The notes beneath the pieces were generated by a model. It searched no databases. It was not told where the DNA came from and saw only the letters and a list, made by a program, of their open reading frames with translations. Positions 22,300-35,356 of a stretch of 64,000 nt of DNA are shown here, one piece after another. Position numbers and translations under genes: made by a program. The DNA is from Castanea sativa (taxonomy: Eukaryota > Streptophyta > Magnoliopsida > Fagales > Fagaceae), in assembly GCF_040712315.1 (NCBI RefSeq), contig NC_134015.1:2392445-2456444 (forward strand), in the 5' to 3' direction. How positions within the stretch are numbered: position 1 is the first letter of the stretch; each line of letters begins with the position of its first letter.

Positions 22300-25200
22300 C
22301 TATATGGGAGGGGGTGAATTGTGTCTCAGCACAACAAAGAAGACAGAGGCAAGGCTGGCAAACAGCAAGCACATTGCAGACAAAATGAGTATGTCCAAAT
22401 CTATCCTCTCATGGCTCAAGCTTCTTAAAGTTTCCAACCTATCCCACACATAAGAACCATCTTGCAATCTTGGACAATTGCACTGTGATCCACACCCCTC
22501 TGTATTACAGTAGAAACTGATTGAGGTCATCACATTGCTTACTGGAATGGGTTACTCCAATACATCCATCTGTAAAACTTTGTCAGATAACAGAACAACC
22601 ACACCTGAAGCTGACACCCACAGTGATGTCACAATTGACATGGCAAATGCAGCTAGTGTTGGCACTGGTGCTAGGAAAGTGATCATCATTCCAAAATAAG
22701 TTAGGCATAGTGTAAACAGGAAGAGCACTGTCCGGTACTTGATGAATTCTGAAGGGGATTGTGTCCCAATACCTGCCATCCCATTCCCAATTCCTACAAC
22801 TGCAAGTGTTGCCATGAGAAAGTAAGGAATCTCACCCACTGCCCATGATATCGGATAAAATACTGGAAGATACATTCCAGTCCTTTTCTCTCGGAAATAG
22901 ACCAACCTGTCTGTGCCAATCTGGGGTATGAAATTGTTTGCTGAGATCACTCCTATGAGTATAACTTGCATGTATATATATAGTGTACGTGATGTAGCAC
23001 CATATATGTCCTTATATTCAATCTGAAAGTAGAGGGAACCCATCAGGAGACCAATCATCACACACCCGGTAAGTCTAGCATATGTATATTGAACATTCCT
23101 CCATAAGAATCTTTGTGTTCTTAGTATTACCAAAATGGCTTGCCATGAATATGGAGCTGGATAAGTAGAAGATAGATAATTTCTTCTTATGTTCTTGATC
23201 GACTTCTTTATATTGCAAATTTCTTTGTTATTCATCTCACACAGAGAGCTGGCTTGGTAGATTTGTGAAAAATTTAGGGAAGGAGTGTCCCTCTTTTTGG
23301 TTCCTATGCCAAGAGCTCCCATGATAAACCTAACTGGACTATCTCTTCTGGAATAATGGGGGGCCTTTGGGATTGATGTGAAATAATGTAGCAAGTCATT
23401 GCAGTTAGATCCTACTGGGCCAAAGTATGCTTGATTTCCCTCTCGTGTTAGAATGAGTGCTAGGTCAAAGAATGATAGCGTGCGTGCATTAGGGTGTGTT
23501 AGAGTAGAAATAATGACCCGACCTGAATTTGACACCTGAGAGAGAATGTTGAGGATGGCCAAGGTTCCATTAGTATCAAAACCAGAAATTGGTTCTTCAA
23601 GAAGGAGAATACTTGGGTTGGCAGCCAGCTCAACTGCAATGGTTATCTTTTTGGCTATTTCAAATGTCTTTCCAGTGGCATTGCGAAGATGACCTACAAG
23701 TTCATTGGAGTAGGGCAGTAGACCAAGTTGGTTGAGAACCAACTCAACATGAATGCGGCGGCTTGTGGCACTAATCTCTTGGCCAAGATGGAGTGCAGCA
23801 CTGAATTGTAGGGATTCACGGATGGAGAGGTAAGGTTGGTGAGCATCAAGCTTCTCAACATAACCTATTAGTCTGGAGAAGGTAGTGCCTATCCCCAAAC
23901 CATTTGCCTAGAGATTGCCATTGAGGCTGCCGCTTGCTGGTATCCTTCCAGCCAGGCATTTGAGGAGTGTGACCTTACTTGTTTGATTACCACCTAACAA
24001 GGCTAGCATGGTGTGGGGTCTTGCATAGCCTGTTATATTGTTGAAAACTGCTGTGCCTTCTTTAGCTCCCTCATCATACCTGATGCACCACTTAAGTGTG
24101 AAAAAGTATCTCATGGGGATCAACCCTTTAATTTTTTATAGTTCAACTGGGAATTTTCCCCCTATTTTTTTGTTTGGCAGGCTATTGTTATTACTTTTAT
24201 TATTTCTTGTTGTAGACAATTTGTTTTAGGGAATTGTGACAGGTAATTATATAATTGTTTTTTGGGTACAATTTGGAGATTGGGACTCCTAAGGTTGGGT
24301 TAGGAGTAGGGAACAAACCTTGCGAATGATAAATCCTCAAAGAGTGGAGTTGCCTGCTTCACTGGAATGCCTACACCGTGCCTTTACAGGTCAATTCGAA
24401 AATCCTCAATCCATTTCTCAACTCCGCCATTGTCCTTCATTCCTTCTTGTTGTGAAATTAAATGTTGGCTATTGCTGTTGTATGACTGAAATTCTTTCTC
24501 TCTGTCTTCCTCATATTTTCTTATTATAGGGGTCTTTTTGAGACGGGGCAGAGACTGACTCATCCCCATGAACTCTATCTTCTTTAGCCTCAACACTGTT
24601 AACAAGTTGGCAATTCCTATCCATCCCAAGAGAATAACATAAGGAAGCCATGGTATCTTAGCATCCTGTGAAAGCTCATAAAAGACCATGTAGGCTTTTC
24701 TAACTGTCATTGATGGGGATTGATCACAGAAAGGAAGTTCACCATGGTACTTTGAGCAGGGCTCTGTGTATCCCTCGTTAAACTGGAGCCTGCAAAATGA
24801 GACATTGGCCCAGTGAATCGGGTTCAGGTAAACAAGCCACTTCCAGTAAGTTGGAATGTTGGATGGAAAGATCACAAAGCCACTGAAGAGTTGGAAGACC
24901 GAGACAAGTAGACCTGCATGAAGTACATGAATTACATAATGGGTTTCATACCTGATGTAAAAGTAGTGCTATCTCAAGCAGCATTCACTCAAAAAGAACT
25001 TTAAAAAATATTGACTGTTTTATGTATATATGAGATTGATGAGGTGATTATGATAATACATTTTTTTCCCAGGAGCTTGGCAATTTTGAGAATTTTCTAA
25101 ATGAATTTTAAGGATGCATCATTGTTTGCAATCTATGTATCTATGCAACTGGTTTAAGAACTTCTGCAGTGAACATGCTCATGCTGTGGGACATCAGGTC

Positions 25201-28200
25201 CTTCCATTAGCGTTTAATTTTGGAGATTCAAAATCCAAACAATGCAGTGTTGATGCTTTTGGATAGCAAAAACCACCTTTTTGCAGGATGGGACTTATTT
25301 GAATTTCTTTCATTTCCATTAAGGTCCTAATAATAACTTGTGGAAGTCATCATCGTAAGTTAGGAAAACTGTTTTCAAAGAAGCAGAAGTACCTGCTAAA
25401 GCATTCCCAACTTCTTGAATTGAAGAGATAGCACTGATAAAGAAGAATACTGATGAGCCAAAGTATGCTACTAAGAATAAGAGCATTAGATACTCAAAGA
25501 ATGGTGCCCCATTTCCTGCCATTGATAGCCCTGCTAGAAAATAAACACAGAGTATATGCGAGTGCCTGCAAGAATTATTATGTCTGAGTTATTTGAAAGC
25601 TATAAATATTTCAATAGGGAAAAGTCATTGAGAAGATTACTTCTATGAGAGTCTGTGGGAGATTGACTATGGAATGAGCTGTGATATATGATGAAGTTCT
25701 GAAGAATCTCTGGGCCCTGTGCTTGTAAAATATTGGCCTTTGGAGCATGTAGAGAGGAAGCTGTACAAGATTTAGGAGCATAATACTCATGGTGGATACA
25801 AACCCAAGGGCCCTTACGGAATTCATTTGCTGTTGGTCATATTGACCCCCAAGTTTGTAAAACAGTGTTCCTGCAAATATTCTCAGCATAATTGCCTGCG
25901 AAGTTTAAAAATGGGTTAGTTTTTACTATTCTTTGTTTCTCTTTTTGCTGTACCAAACTTGTAACATTTGACCTTGGTGGCAGCAATTCCAACAACTCAT
26001 GCCACCAAACACCATGGTTCAAGGAAGATTGGTGGGATTCTTTTTATTTATTTATATATTTTTAACTAAGTATGAGATACTTAATGAAATAAAGATCAGG
26101 GTTTTCCTTCCACATTGGTTCTGTCGACGTGGCTTTTCTAGATATTCAATAACTTGAAATTTTGACATGTCAGATGATTTTTGTGATCTCCATGAGCGGG
26201 GAAAGCTGTGAAGATATGGTAGTATTAACCTGGAATAGCCTTAATTTGATTATAGCATGAAGCCTTTTGGTGATCTTGATTTGCCTGTAAGTCAAAGTCT
26301 TGGTTGATTGCAACCATGTTTGTACAAAGGGCCTTTGGAACTGCTTCCACTGAGCTTGATACTCCTCCTAAATAACAGATAACCTCTGTAAGTACAAATC
26401 ATGTAGTATATCTTTTGTTTCTCACATTGGTTGTAATGTCAGTATTTTTCATTACATTTGAAAACCAATAAGCTGATCATCTCATTAGTCCTTTCTTGTT
26501 GGTAGGAAAAGCTTTTTATATACCTGTTCTTTACAGCGCTCAACTTGGAGGCAAGTGTGACCACTTGCCTGCTTCAAAATAGCATGTGCATGTGAGGCAC
26601 GATTGTGCTTAATTATTTGAGATCCCACTGATAGGTATTGCATTTCTTCATTGTTCATAGATATTGCTGTGATCACATCCCCGACTAGAACTCTTCCAGT
26701 GCTTTCAATCCCCCCTGAGTGCCCTACTTTGGTAGAGAGTTTGGACACCACTAGTTCTGAAATCATGTTAGCAATCAGTAATTGTTGGAATAAGCTGCTT
26801 CGGTTAAATTCTTGAATCAGTTCCAGCTGCATATATAGAGTTTACTCTGACAGGTTATTGATATTCTCATGGAACAATTTCTTTACCTGTCTCTCTTCTT
26901 GTCTATGCGTTGACTGTGCTATGGTATTTGGATGGCGTTTTAAGGGACAACCCAATCCCAGGCTCACTTTCCACCCAGTAGGTGTGCTTCGCATCATCTC
27001 CTTTAACAATTCTCATTATATCTTTGTAGTGATCTGATGCTCTGTAGCACTCTACTAGCTCTTCTAGTGTTAAGGGTGTTGCTCCAGGTACAATATATTG
27101 TGAACCGTCTCCAGCTGCAATATCTTCAAGAAACTCACTGGACTCCACATATGATGGTTTTATGTATCTGAACAATTAACAAGTGTTACTGCTTTCTAAT
27201 GTTATGTTGAACATAGTTACTTATAAAGAAGTGTGTGCACATATTAGCTTGGCTGTGACTACTTCCATGTTACTGTATACTAACCCGAGTTTGGCAAAGT
27301 AAGGAATGGCATCTTGACGGGGGCCCTGGAACAAAATGTGTCCATCAGTGAGCAATATAATTCTATCGAAAAGATCGAACACTTCCTGAGAGAGTTGTGT
27401 CAGTGACATGATTGCTGAAGATTGCTGAATCCTGCTAATAGTTCTTTGGTGTCAACTAGGTCATACGTAGCTGCTAGATCACACCCAGAAAATGGTTGGT
27501 CATAAATCATAACAGAATATGTTCCAAGTGCTAACTCAGCCGTAGTGAGCTTTTGGCGATCAGCATCGGATATTGCCTCTCCAGTGAGGTTGTTTTCTGT
27601 ATGTTTCAAACTTAAGATTTCTAACACATATTCCAAAAATGGATCCTGTCCCTCTACTAGTGCATGTCCAAAGAGCTTTCTCATCTCAGGAGTGAAGTTC
27701 TCTGGCTGAAGCCCCTGAGTGCAGTCCCTAGCAAACTCAAGCGTCTCTCGAACTGTTAAAAATGGGCCGTGTCTGCAATTTTACAAGTAAGAGAAAGTGA
27801 AAATGCCAACTAGTAATCTTTAATTTAATTATTGTGAAGTTAGTAAATTTGTGTGCACATAAGTATGGATCTATGTTAACACATTTAGATGTCGGATGAT
27901 GCTTATTCGAAAACTATGAAGTCAAATGACTACTTTGTGTGTTCATTCATGGTTGCTCTAATAAGATATTTAATTTGTCAATTTTAATTAAATTTTGATT
28001 AATACTGGTGTTTGGATGCCCATATGGTATGATAAATGTATACATGTTCCAAAATTTGGTCATTGTGTGCTTACATATTAAGCTGGTTGCTAATATATGC
28101 AATGAGTCTACTGAGACGAATGTCAGAGGCATATTTGTTGTTGTACATGACTGCACCTTCCACTATTGAGTTCTTATTTCCACTGGCTCTACCTGCCAGA

Positions 28201-29040
28201 ATTTCTAGGAGAGTACTCTTGCCACTGCCTGTAAGATTAATTAATGGATAAGTTCAGTAGCAGCGAAATGTCTAATCATATAAGGGCTATTGTACTGCAG
28301 GTGAATGAAGAAAGATGTATTTATTGTAGCATAAAAAAGTCAAGCAAATATGCGTTAGAAATTATATCAAATGGTCCAATTGTGAAATCTTAGAATTCAA
28401 TTACTATACAAGTAATCTTTTTTTGGCATTTTGGAATAAGCCTAATGGAAATTCTGAATATGAACGCATATAAAATACATACATATGAAAATAAATCTTA
28501 ATTTATAGGGCTACTTGTTTGTAGATAGAAAGTTTCAGGATGCAGTTTCAAAGAGTTCTAGGTTGCAGGGATTTCTTTCTCTAATATGGTGCTGCTAACT
28601 TCGTGTAATTCCTAAGAGATGAGAGCATAATTTTCTTTTTGACATTACTGGTGCAACTTGTTTTTTCATTGAGAAAGACTAATCTAAAGCTTAAATTTTA
28701 ATCTGGGCACTTAATAAAGAGGATTTCTCACTTCTTTCTCTCATTAAGTGCAAAAGAATTTCATCTCACATGGCTTCATCCTTTATGAAGTTCTTGAGCA
28801 CAACTTGCAATTGATCTCAACATTTTACAAATTAGTGTCCTGCTCAGTATATAGCTTTAGTTCCAATTCTTTTTATTTGTGCTTAGGAGTAATATATGTT
28901 CTGGCCAATAGATCTTAATTATTAAATTTTAGATTGTATTTATGTTTCTACCTGTAGGCCCTAGTAGGAGGGTCATGGATCCAACAAAACAACCCACCAG
29001 TTTGTTTCCAAATGTTTCATATGAATCCATTGTTGGGTAT
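22300..29040 (-). pseudogene. Full-size ABCG (PDR-like) transporter relic with PDZ-like domain
   Basis: Reading the minus strand, exon-like pieces give NBD1, PDZ-like domain, TMD1, NBD2, TMD2, the order of a full-size ABCG half-pair with one extra domain. NBD1: MTLLLGPTG and GSGKSTLLEILAGRA join across an intron (28,952 to 28,228) to give an intact Walker A; then LTVRETLEFA, a degenerate signature LTTAELALG, and DQPFSGCD in place of Walker B. TMD1 pieces lie at 26,370-26,231, 25,895-25,611, 25,522-25,390 and 24,910-24,384. NBD2 (24,123-23,000) has a degenerate Walker A, GGNQTSKVT, and LLLEEPISGFD. TMD2 ends near 22,552 and a Cys-rich C-terminal piece runs to 22,300. Damage: a frameshift near 27,445, in-frame stops at 26,903-26,905, 23,908-23,910 and 22,549-22,551, and residues missing between TMD2 and the C-terminus. 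The N-terminal region before NBD1 is not found. Such pumps export small molecules across the plasma membrane; this copy should not. Confidence 0.85.
26531..26832 (-). other. PDZ-like domain exon within the ABCG relic
   Basis: One open exon, entered after ATATGCAG and left at CAG|GTATAT, encodes LVVSKLSTKVGHSGG, then TGRVLVGDVITAIS, then ASHAHAILKQASGHTCLQVER. The order V-S-K-L, G-R-x-x-V-G-D-x-I-x-x-I, S-H-A-x-A-x-x-x-L-K-Q-A, x-L-x-V-E-R is that of a PDZ fold, with the usual GD turn, the peptide-groove helix starting at His, and the last strand. The first strand with its GLGF-type loop is not clear. It sits between the NBD1 linker (piece at 27,175-26,891) and the start of TMD1 (26,370). PDZ domains bind C-terminal peptides of partner proteins; a scaffold role here is inference. 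Confidence 0.7.
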
Positions 29041-32000
29041 CTCAAACTTCCTTCTGTACTTTAAGTCTGAAAAGCGGACTACTTGCACAATTTTCCAATC
29101 CATTGAAGTTGCATGATAATTGGGCCTTATAGATGTATTAGGTTTAGAGTTAATTGGCACCAAGGAATAGCATAGTCTACTGTACAGATAAAGTTTAGCA
29201 CTCAATAATTATCTCATGTATTGGCTATATACATTCTTCCTCTTACAGTGTGTGAATTCTACAATTGTCATGCAGTGAGAAGAAAGATGCATATATATGA
29301 TATATGCAATAAGTTCTCCTCAGCATTGGTTACTTGAATTATAAACATATGGGCTGTTAAATGATAGAAGACCTAAACTCCACAAAAGTTGTATATTGGA
29401 TGAGTTTCAAATATATGATCTTTCAACTAAAATCGCTTGGGTGTGTTTGGCTTACGGAATCTGAACAAGATTCTTACCTTTTTAGGAATTTAATGAGAGT
29501 GTCATGTATTGTTTGCTAATTATGTGATGCATTCGAGAACCATTGATATATGCAATAGACCAAAAAAAAATCCCTAGAGTATAGTTGATATGGCACTATG
29601 CACAAATAAAAGCAAGCCACCTAATATTAAATTTGACCGTTTCACATGACTCTTAGTTTGTGTCAAATTTTTTGTATTAGGTAGTTTATTTTTATTGGTG
29701 TGGGATATTATATTAGTTTTATTATAAGAGTACATAATAATTACTCATCAACCATCAAAGACTACTATAACAAAACCCTTAGTCTATATCATCATTTTAG
29801 CATTTCTTCTTTTTCCTTTTTAGAAAATCCCATCTAAACTCTCAAGAGTGTATCCCCAACTATCAAATTATCCCTTCTCCTTTATAAAAGAAAAACTATC
29901 AATATGTGTGTGTGCGCGCGCGCAATCTAACCATGTTCTATCTAATCTATCCGACAATCTTCTCTGTTACTCTTGTCTTTAACCTTAATATAGTTTACTT
30001 ATTCTTAAAAAAAAAAAAAAACAAAAAACAAAAAATTCTCAAGAGTATATCCTGTGTTTTTTTTTAAAAAATAATAGGGGTATCATACATCATACATTTT
30101 TATGTGTCTAGTCTTTTTGCCAGACCAGGTTTAAAAATCTTGTAAGCTCATGACAATGATAAAAAAAAGATACTCAGTGTTGTTAAATTGTACTACATCG
30201 GTAAGGTTTGATATTGAGAAGTGGTTTATTACTTGCTCCGCGATACTAATTACCGCATGTAGATTTGGTGTTGGTGTGTGAGTGTATTCCCTTATCTCAT
30301 CTCCTTCCCCTGTATATGTGTGTGTGCGTGTGTGTTTCTCAAATAATAAAAAAATAGAATAATGGTCAATGTTAATATAAGTGTCACTAAACTTTAGTTT
30401 AATCCATAATCAAATGCAAGCAAAGTTAAAACACAATGTATGACATAGGAACTATCTCAATCAGAAACTAAAAAAAATAATCAAATGCAAGCAAAGTTAA
30501 AACACAATGTATGACATAGGAACTATCTCAATCAGAAACTAAAAAAAATAAGGGTAGAGATTCCAGAGAAAGGGGGATGAAAAAAGGAGAAGAGAAAGCA
30601 CTGTAGCAATCTCAACAACTCCTGTAACCATTGTCATCCAATATATACTAGAACAGAGCTCCTCAGACTGTGCTGAGAACAAACTTTCTCGCACAAACTA
30701 GGTTCAATTCTTGTTGGCTCATCATCCACAACCATATTAACTGTTATCCATGCATTAAAGCCTAGCTCTTTGACCCACTCTCTACAAATTTATTGTTCTA
30801 GGTTCACTAGGTCAAGATCCCTTACATTTTGAGCTTGGTCTGAAAATCGTGTCCCTACACTTATTATTCAATGACATAAATTATTTAGCTCTTTCTTTTC
30901 TAATATATCGAAACAAGTGTAATTCAATCCAATTCAATTAAATTAAACTGATCTGATTATTTGGCTTTGAAATTTTATTTTATTTTATTTTTTTCATATT
31001 GTAAGTTACACATGTATTCGGTGGATCTTGAATCCATAGCTAACTCTCCGGTCTCGAAAATCCTTCAAATAATTGGGTTATTTATGTCACTACATTTCAC
31101 TATTTTTTTCATCTAAAGGCTACACTTTATGTGCGCATTTTTATTAACTTTTTTTAAAAAGTTAATTTGTTGAGCTATACATAAGCAAATAAGTTCATGG
31201 AAAAAAAAAAAAAAAACTAATTCAAATAGTTGCGTAATTGATCATGTTATTTCTTCTTCTTCTTCTTTTTATTTATTTATTATTTACTGATCCATGTTAT
31301 TTCATCTTTTGATAATCTTTTTTTTTTTTTTTTGGTTTCTTAAACTCAAATAAATATTACATAAAGACGCTTCTTTTTTTGAAAAAAAAAAAATACACAC
31401 ACCCAAAACAGGAGATATGGACCAAGAAAAATGAAAAATAAAATAAAATAATTCAAAAAATAGATCAAACTAACACATGTTATGAACTTTTGAGAAGTAA
31501 CAGTCGTACAAAAGCTGTTAGGATTTGAATACATGGTTAATGGAATTGAACATCTCTCAACTTAGTCAACTTTTTACTTTGTTACTAAATCCTTGCAATT
31601 AATTTTGTTGGACCTCTTAAAAAAGATGTACTAATATTTTATCTTAAAGGGGATATGATTGCACTGCTAGAAAGATCTTTGTCCTAGCCAATAAAAAAGT
31701 TAAACTAACAATTTTCATAATGCGGTCTCCACCTAATATTTTACTGCTCTTAGAATGTTGAAAACATCATAAAAAGAAGTTAGTTTAAAAATTCCAAATA
31801 TTTTTTTTTTTATGGATAATAACACAAGTATTGAGTGAGTCTTGAATTCATTCTCTCTCCTTCCATTCCATTATTATTACGAACCAAAAATGTGTCATTT
31901 AAAAAAAAAGATTTATAAAAATTCAATGTCATTTGAACCAGAGTTTATTGACATAACTTTTGTTTATGAAAGCCAAAAATGACCGACTCAATCTTGCATG

Positions 32001-32850
32001 GTACACTACATAACTATAAGTCTAGCATACAAAACTTTTCATAACTCTTTTTTTATATGGATTGATAATGACATGACCTATTGTGATTAGTTATAATAAA
32101 AATAGTATTCATGATGAGAATTCATATAAATGTGATTTTATTCAAATCATAACTTTATACCTAAGTAAGTGGACCAGAAAAATGAAGGTTAACACATTCA
32201 AATATGCCATTTGGGTTTCATCACAGTGACGGTTAAAATACTCCTAGGTGCGTGGCATAAAGATACTTTTTTTTTTTTTACTGTTATCTTGAATGTGATC
32301 ATTAAAGAATTTTTGTGCTAAGATTAATTAATACAGATGTACAAGTTACAAGACAATTTCTTAAATGTTCTAAGGCCAGCAATGCTGCAGTTAGGGGATT
32401 TGGCTATTATTACTGGGTCATGTGACAAATTTGTCAACTGCTGATTTTTCTAATTGCCTAGTTCACCTTACCCTAAAAATTGAAGAAGAAGACGAAGAAG
32501 AAGAATTCGTTTGGATAGAACTTATTGCTGAAAACTGAAAACATTGTAGCAAAATAATTTTTAAATGTGTGAATAGTGTCGTGAGATCCATTTTTAATGA
32601 AAAATTGTTGAAAAGTGAAGTTTGTGGGTCCCGTAAACAGTGCATGGGACCCATTGATGTGATGAAAAGGGCTGAAAAGTCAACAATGTACCGCTACTGT
32701 TTATGAACAGTAGCATGAACAATAAAAATTGTCCCCCTTGAAGCGTGCAGCAGCAAAAGAAAAAAGAAGAAGAAGAAGGAAACATGATGTACAAAACGCA
32801 AACGCACAATAAGTTGGATCCAAACGCCACCTTTGTCCCTGCCCACTAAA
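29041..32850. other. Gene-free region between transporter relic and Helitron
   Basis: AT-rich sequence with GT/GC microsatellites near 29,904 and 30,319, poly-A and poly-T runs, and an exact 71-bp tandem duplication at 30,406-30,547. The N-terminal exons expected for the ABCG relic were looked for here and not recognised. No gene is seen. Confidence 0.5.
30406..30547. repeat. Exact 71-bp tandem duplication
   Basis: Bases 30,406-30,476 are repeated without any difference at 30,477-30,547, including the eight-A run near the end of each unit. The lack of any mismatch suggests a recent event or an assembly artefact. Confidence 0.95.
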
Positions 32851-32851
32851 T

Positions 32852-32852
<1 letters not shown>

Positions 32853-32919
<67 letters not shown>
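32853..32919. repeat. TA microsatellite at the Helitron 5' end
   Basis: A long uninterrupted AT dinucleotide tract starts two bases after the 5' TC end. Similar tracts occur at 35,300-35,352 and 36,768-36,807, at the start of each internal unit, supporting their reading as repeated 5' ends. Confidence 0.85.
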
Positions 32920-32922
<3 letters not shown>

Positions 32923-33364
32923 CAGAAACCTCACGTGAGAGAGCACGAAATTTTGCCAAGTTGCACTCTATTTGAAAAGATAATTGATTTTTTTTTTTAT
33001 AAATAAAATACATCATTTTTAATTTATTACACTTATTAGATGCCACATCAGTTATTTAATAACTCAACAAATTTTAATTAGTAATAAATAAGACTAATGG
33101 ATAAGATAGAGGGGTGTTAATCATCAAAAACTCTTTGTTTTCCTTATTCCTCAATCTTAAGGTTTTCTTATGTTTATACCTACTCCTCTTCCCTTATAAC
33201 TAAATGCCTACTCTTCCTAAACCACTACATGCCTTCTCCTATGCCTATGTTGCTAAATTACCGATTCTATGTTCTATAATTTGCACAAACTAAAATAGCA
33301 TATAGATTATTTAAAAACACATGAAATCATATATAAATCACCAAATTAGAGTTTAAAATTATAA

Positions 33365-33658
33365 CTAAATTTTAAAAAGAAATTTAGGCACATTTGCACA
33401 AAAATTCCATGTAACTAAGTCACGCTTAGAAATATTGGACCATTTTTCCTTTGTATAAATCGAAGGGTCCCAATGGGATGAGGGGACTAACAATTTTCTC
33501 TTCAAAACATTTGTTGTAGGAACACAAAAGTTTTCGATTGTAGACTTTTCACGATTAAAGAACATGAATTGCCAACTAATCAAACTAGAGTTTTTAGTAC
33601 CTACAGCAATTTCACAACATCGAGAACAAATCCCAGTGTATACAATGTCAAATTTCAT
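33365..33658 (-). other. Open frame conserved between the two Helitron units
   Basis: A 97-codon minus-strand frame starting MKFDIVYTGICSRCCEI is repeated in the second unit at 35,838-36,089, where 83 codons are open with about ten substitutions. I recognise no family; it includes CSRCC and SIYTKEKWSN. It could be a captured host gene fragment or chance openness preserved by recent duplication. It is short and lacks a clear start context. Confidence 0.25.
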
Positions 33659-35296
33659 AGTCTCCTGTTACATCAAATGAGTGTTTAATTTTTCTCGCAA
33701 AGTATTGAATAGTAAAGCTTCTGAGCCTTAGTTTCAATTACAACTCTCAATCATATTGGACTTGGATGATACCTATCAACAACGTATCATTATGAGATGC
33801 AGAAAAAATTTGGAATGTACACAACGTTTAGTGTGAATGGGAAGAAATTTCATACAATTCCAATTGGTTAGGTTAGTAAGGGACCTATTCCAATTTAATG
33901 TTTCTAGAATTTTGTATACAAGTAATAATCAAGGAAACTTCCACCTAAAATAAGTCAGACTTTTGGCAAGAGAGAAAATTGATGTCTAGACAAATCAAGC
34001 TAAGGCCGACCAAAATGGACCATATTCTTAATTTCTTATCTCTATTTGTTCCATGTACAAGACTTATAGTCAATGCTTAGCGTATAAAAGTTGAACATCT
34101 TATCTAAAGTCCATCCTCTGAAAGCTTGAGAAAAAATTCATTTAAACTAACACAATATATAAATTATAAAGGAGTCAAAGAAAAATTGTCAAAAATAATA
34201 AAAATTTAATCTATACTTAAATTCTTATAAGGATGAACACAATAGCAATATCCTTTTTTTTTTTTTAAATAAAGATAAAAAAAATCTATACTTATTTTGT
34301 ACGTATGATAAAGTCCTATCACAAAGTTTTTTGAGATTCATGTTGATTAGTGATTAGAAACAATGTGCGTGACGTCTTGCCAAGTAACGCTCTAATTTTG
34401 CATTTAACATTTTTTTTTAACCTCTTTCATTAAGTGTTTTTTACTATTACCCAAAAGTTTACACTAACTTATTTTACTGTTATCTCATTAGTCCCTCATT
34501 AATTGCCTAAACTTACATCATGCATTTCTCTCGTTCTCATGTCTTTTAGCATCCCCACCGTTTTAATATTTTTTTAAAAAGTAAAAAAATAATAGTTAAG
34601 AACTAATAGTAATAACTTACCAGATAAGGTCTTGGAGAGAGATAGAGAGACATAAAAATGTTATCGATTGTTAAATAAAACGCATTGTTTCACTGTAAAA
34701 TCAAAACACATTGTTTCACTATAAAAGACTTGAGACTGACAAAATATTTGAAAGAGAGAGAGAAAAATCTGAGGGGACGTTGCCTCTGTAATATTGGCCC
34801 CCACCACCATCAAGACCTTAAACATGTACGGGTATTTTTATTTCTTTTTAAATTAGGAGATTAAATATGATTTAGGTTTAGGTAATTTGGTTGGATAGTT
34901 TTTGTTTTGGGTATATAAGTAGAGAGAATATTTGGTACGCAATGTAAAACCATATTCTACCATGGTTTGAAATTATCTATAAGACACGTGCATACACACT
35001 TGCCCACACCATGTTTTAATGTTTCACTATCAATGAGTGGAAGACAGTGAGAGAGTTGGACATACTTTTATTTCATAATATTAAATATGTGAACACAACA
35101 CAAATTATTTGATTTTCACGGTCCTATTACTCTTTTGCATTTATTTTTTGTTTCATGATTTTAAAAAAACTTAATCTTACCTTTTTTTTAGGTTGAAAAA
35201 TTAATCTTACCTTGAGAAGGCTATAAATATGCAGTGAAACAACAGTTATAAATTACACACACATAATCATTATAATTATTCAGTTCAAGGAATGAG

Positions 35297-35356
<60 letters not shown>

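Noticed and set aside
30406..30547. Possible CRISPR-like array
   Set aside because: Only two identical units without spacers, in a plant genome; it is a simple tandem duplication.
32846..33046. Frames rich in repeated Tyr-Ile (also 35,280 and 39,670)
   Set aside because: They are translations of TA microsatellites.
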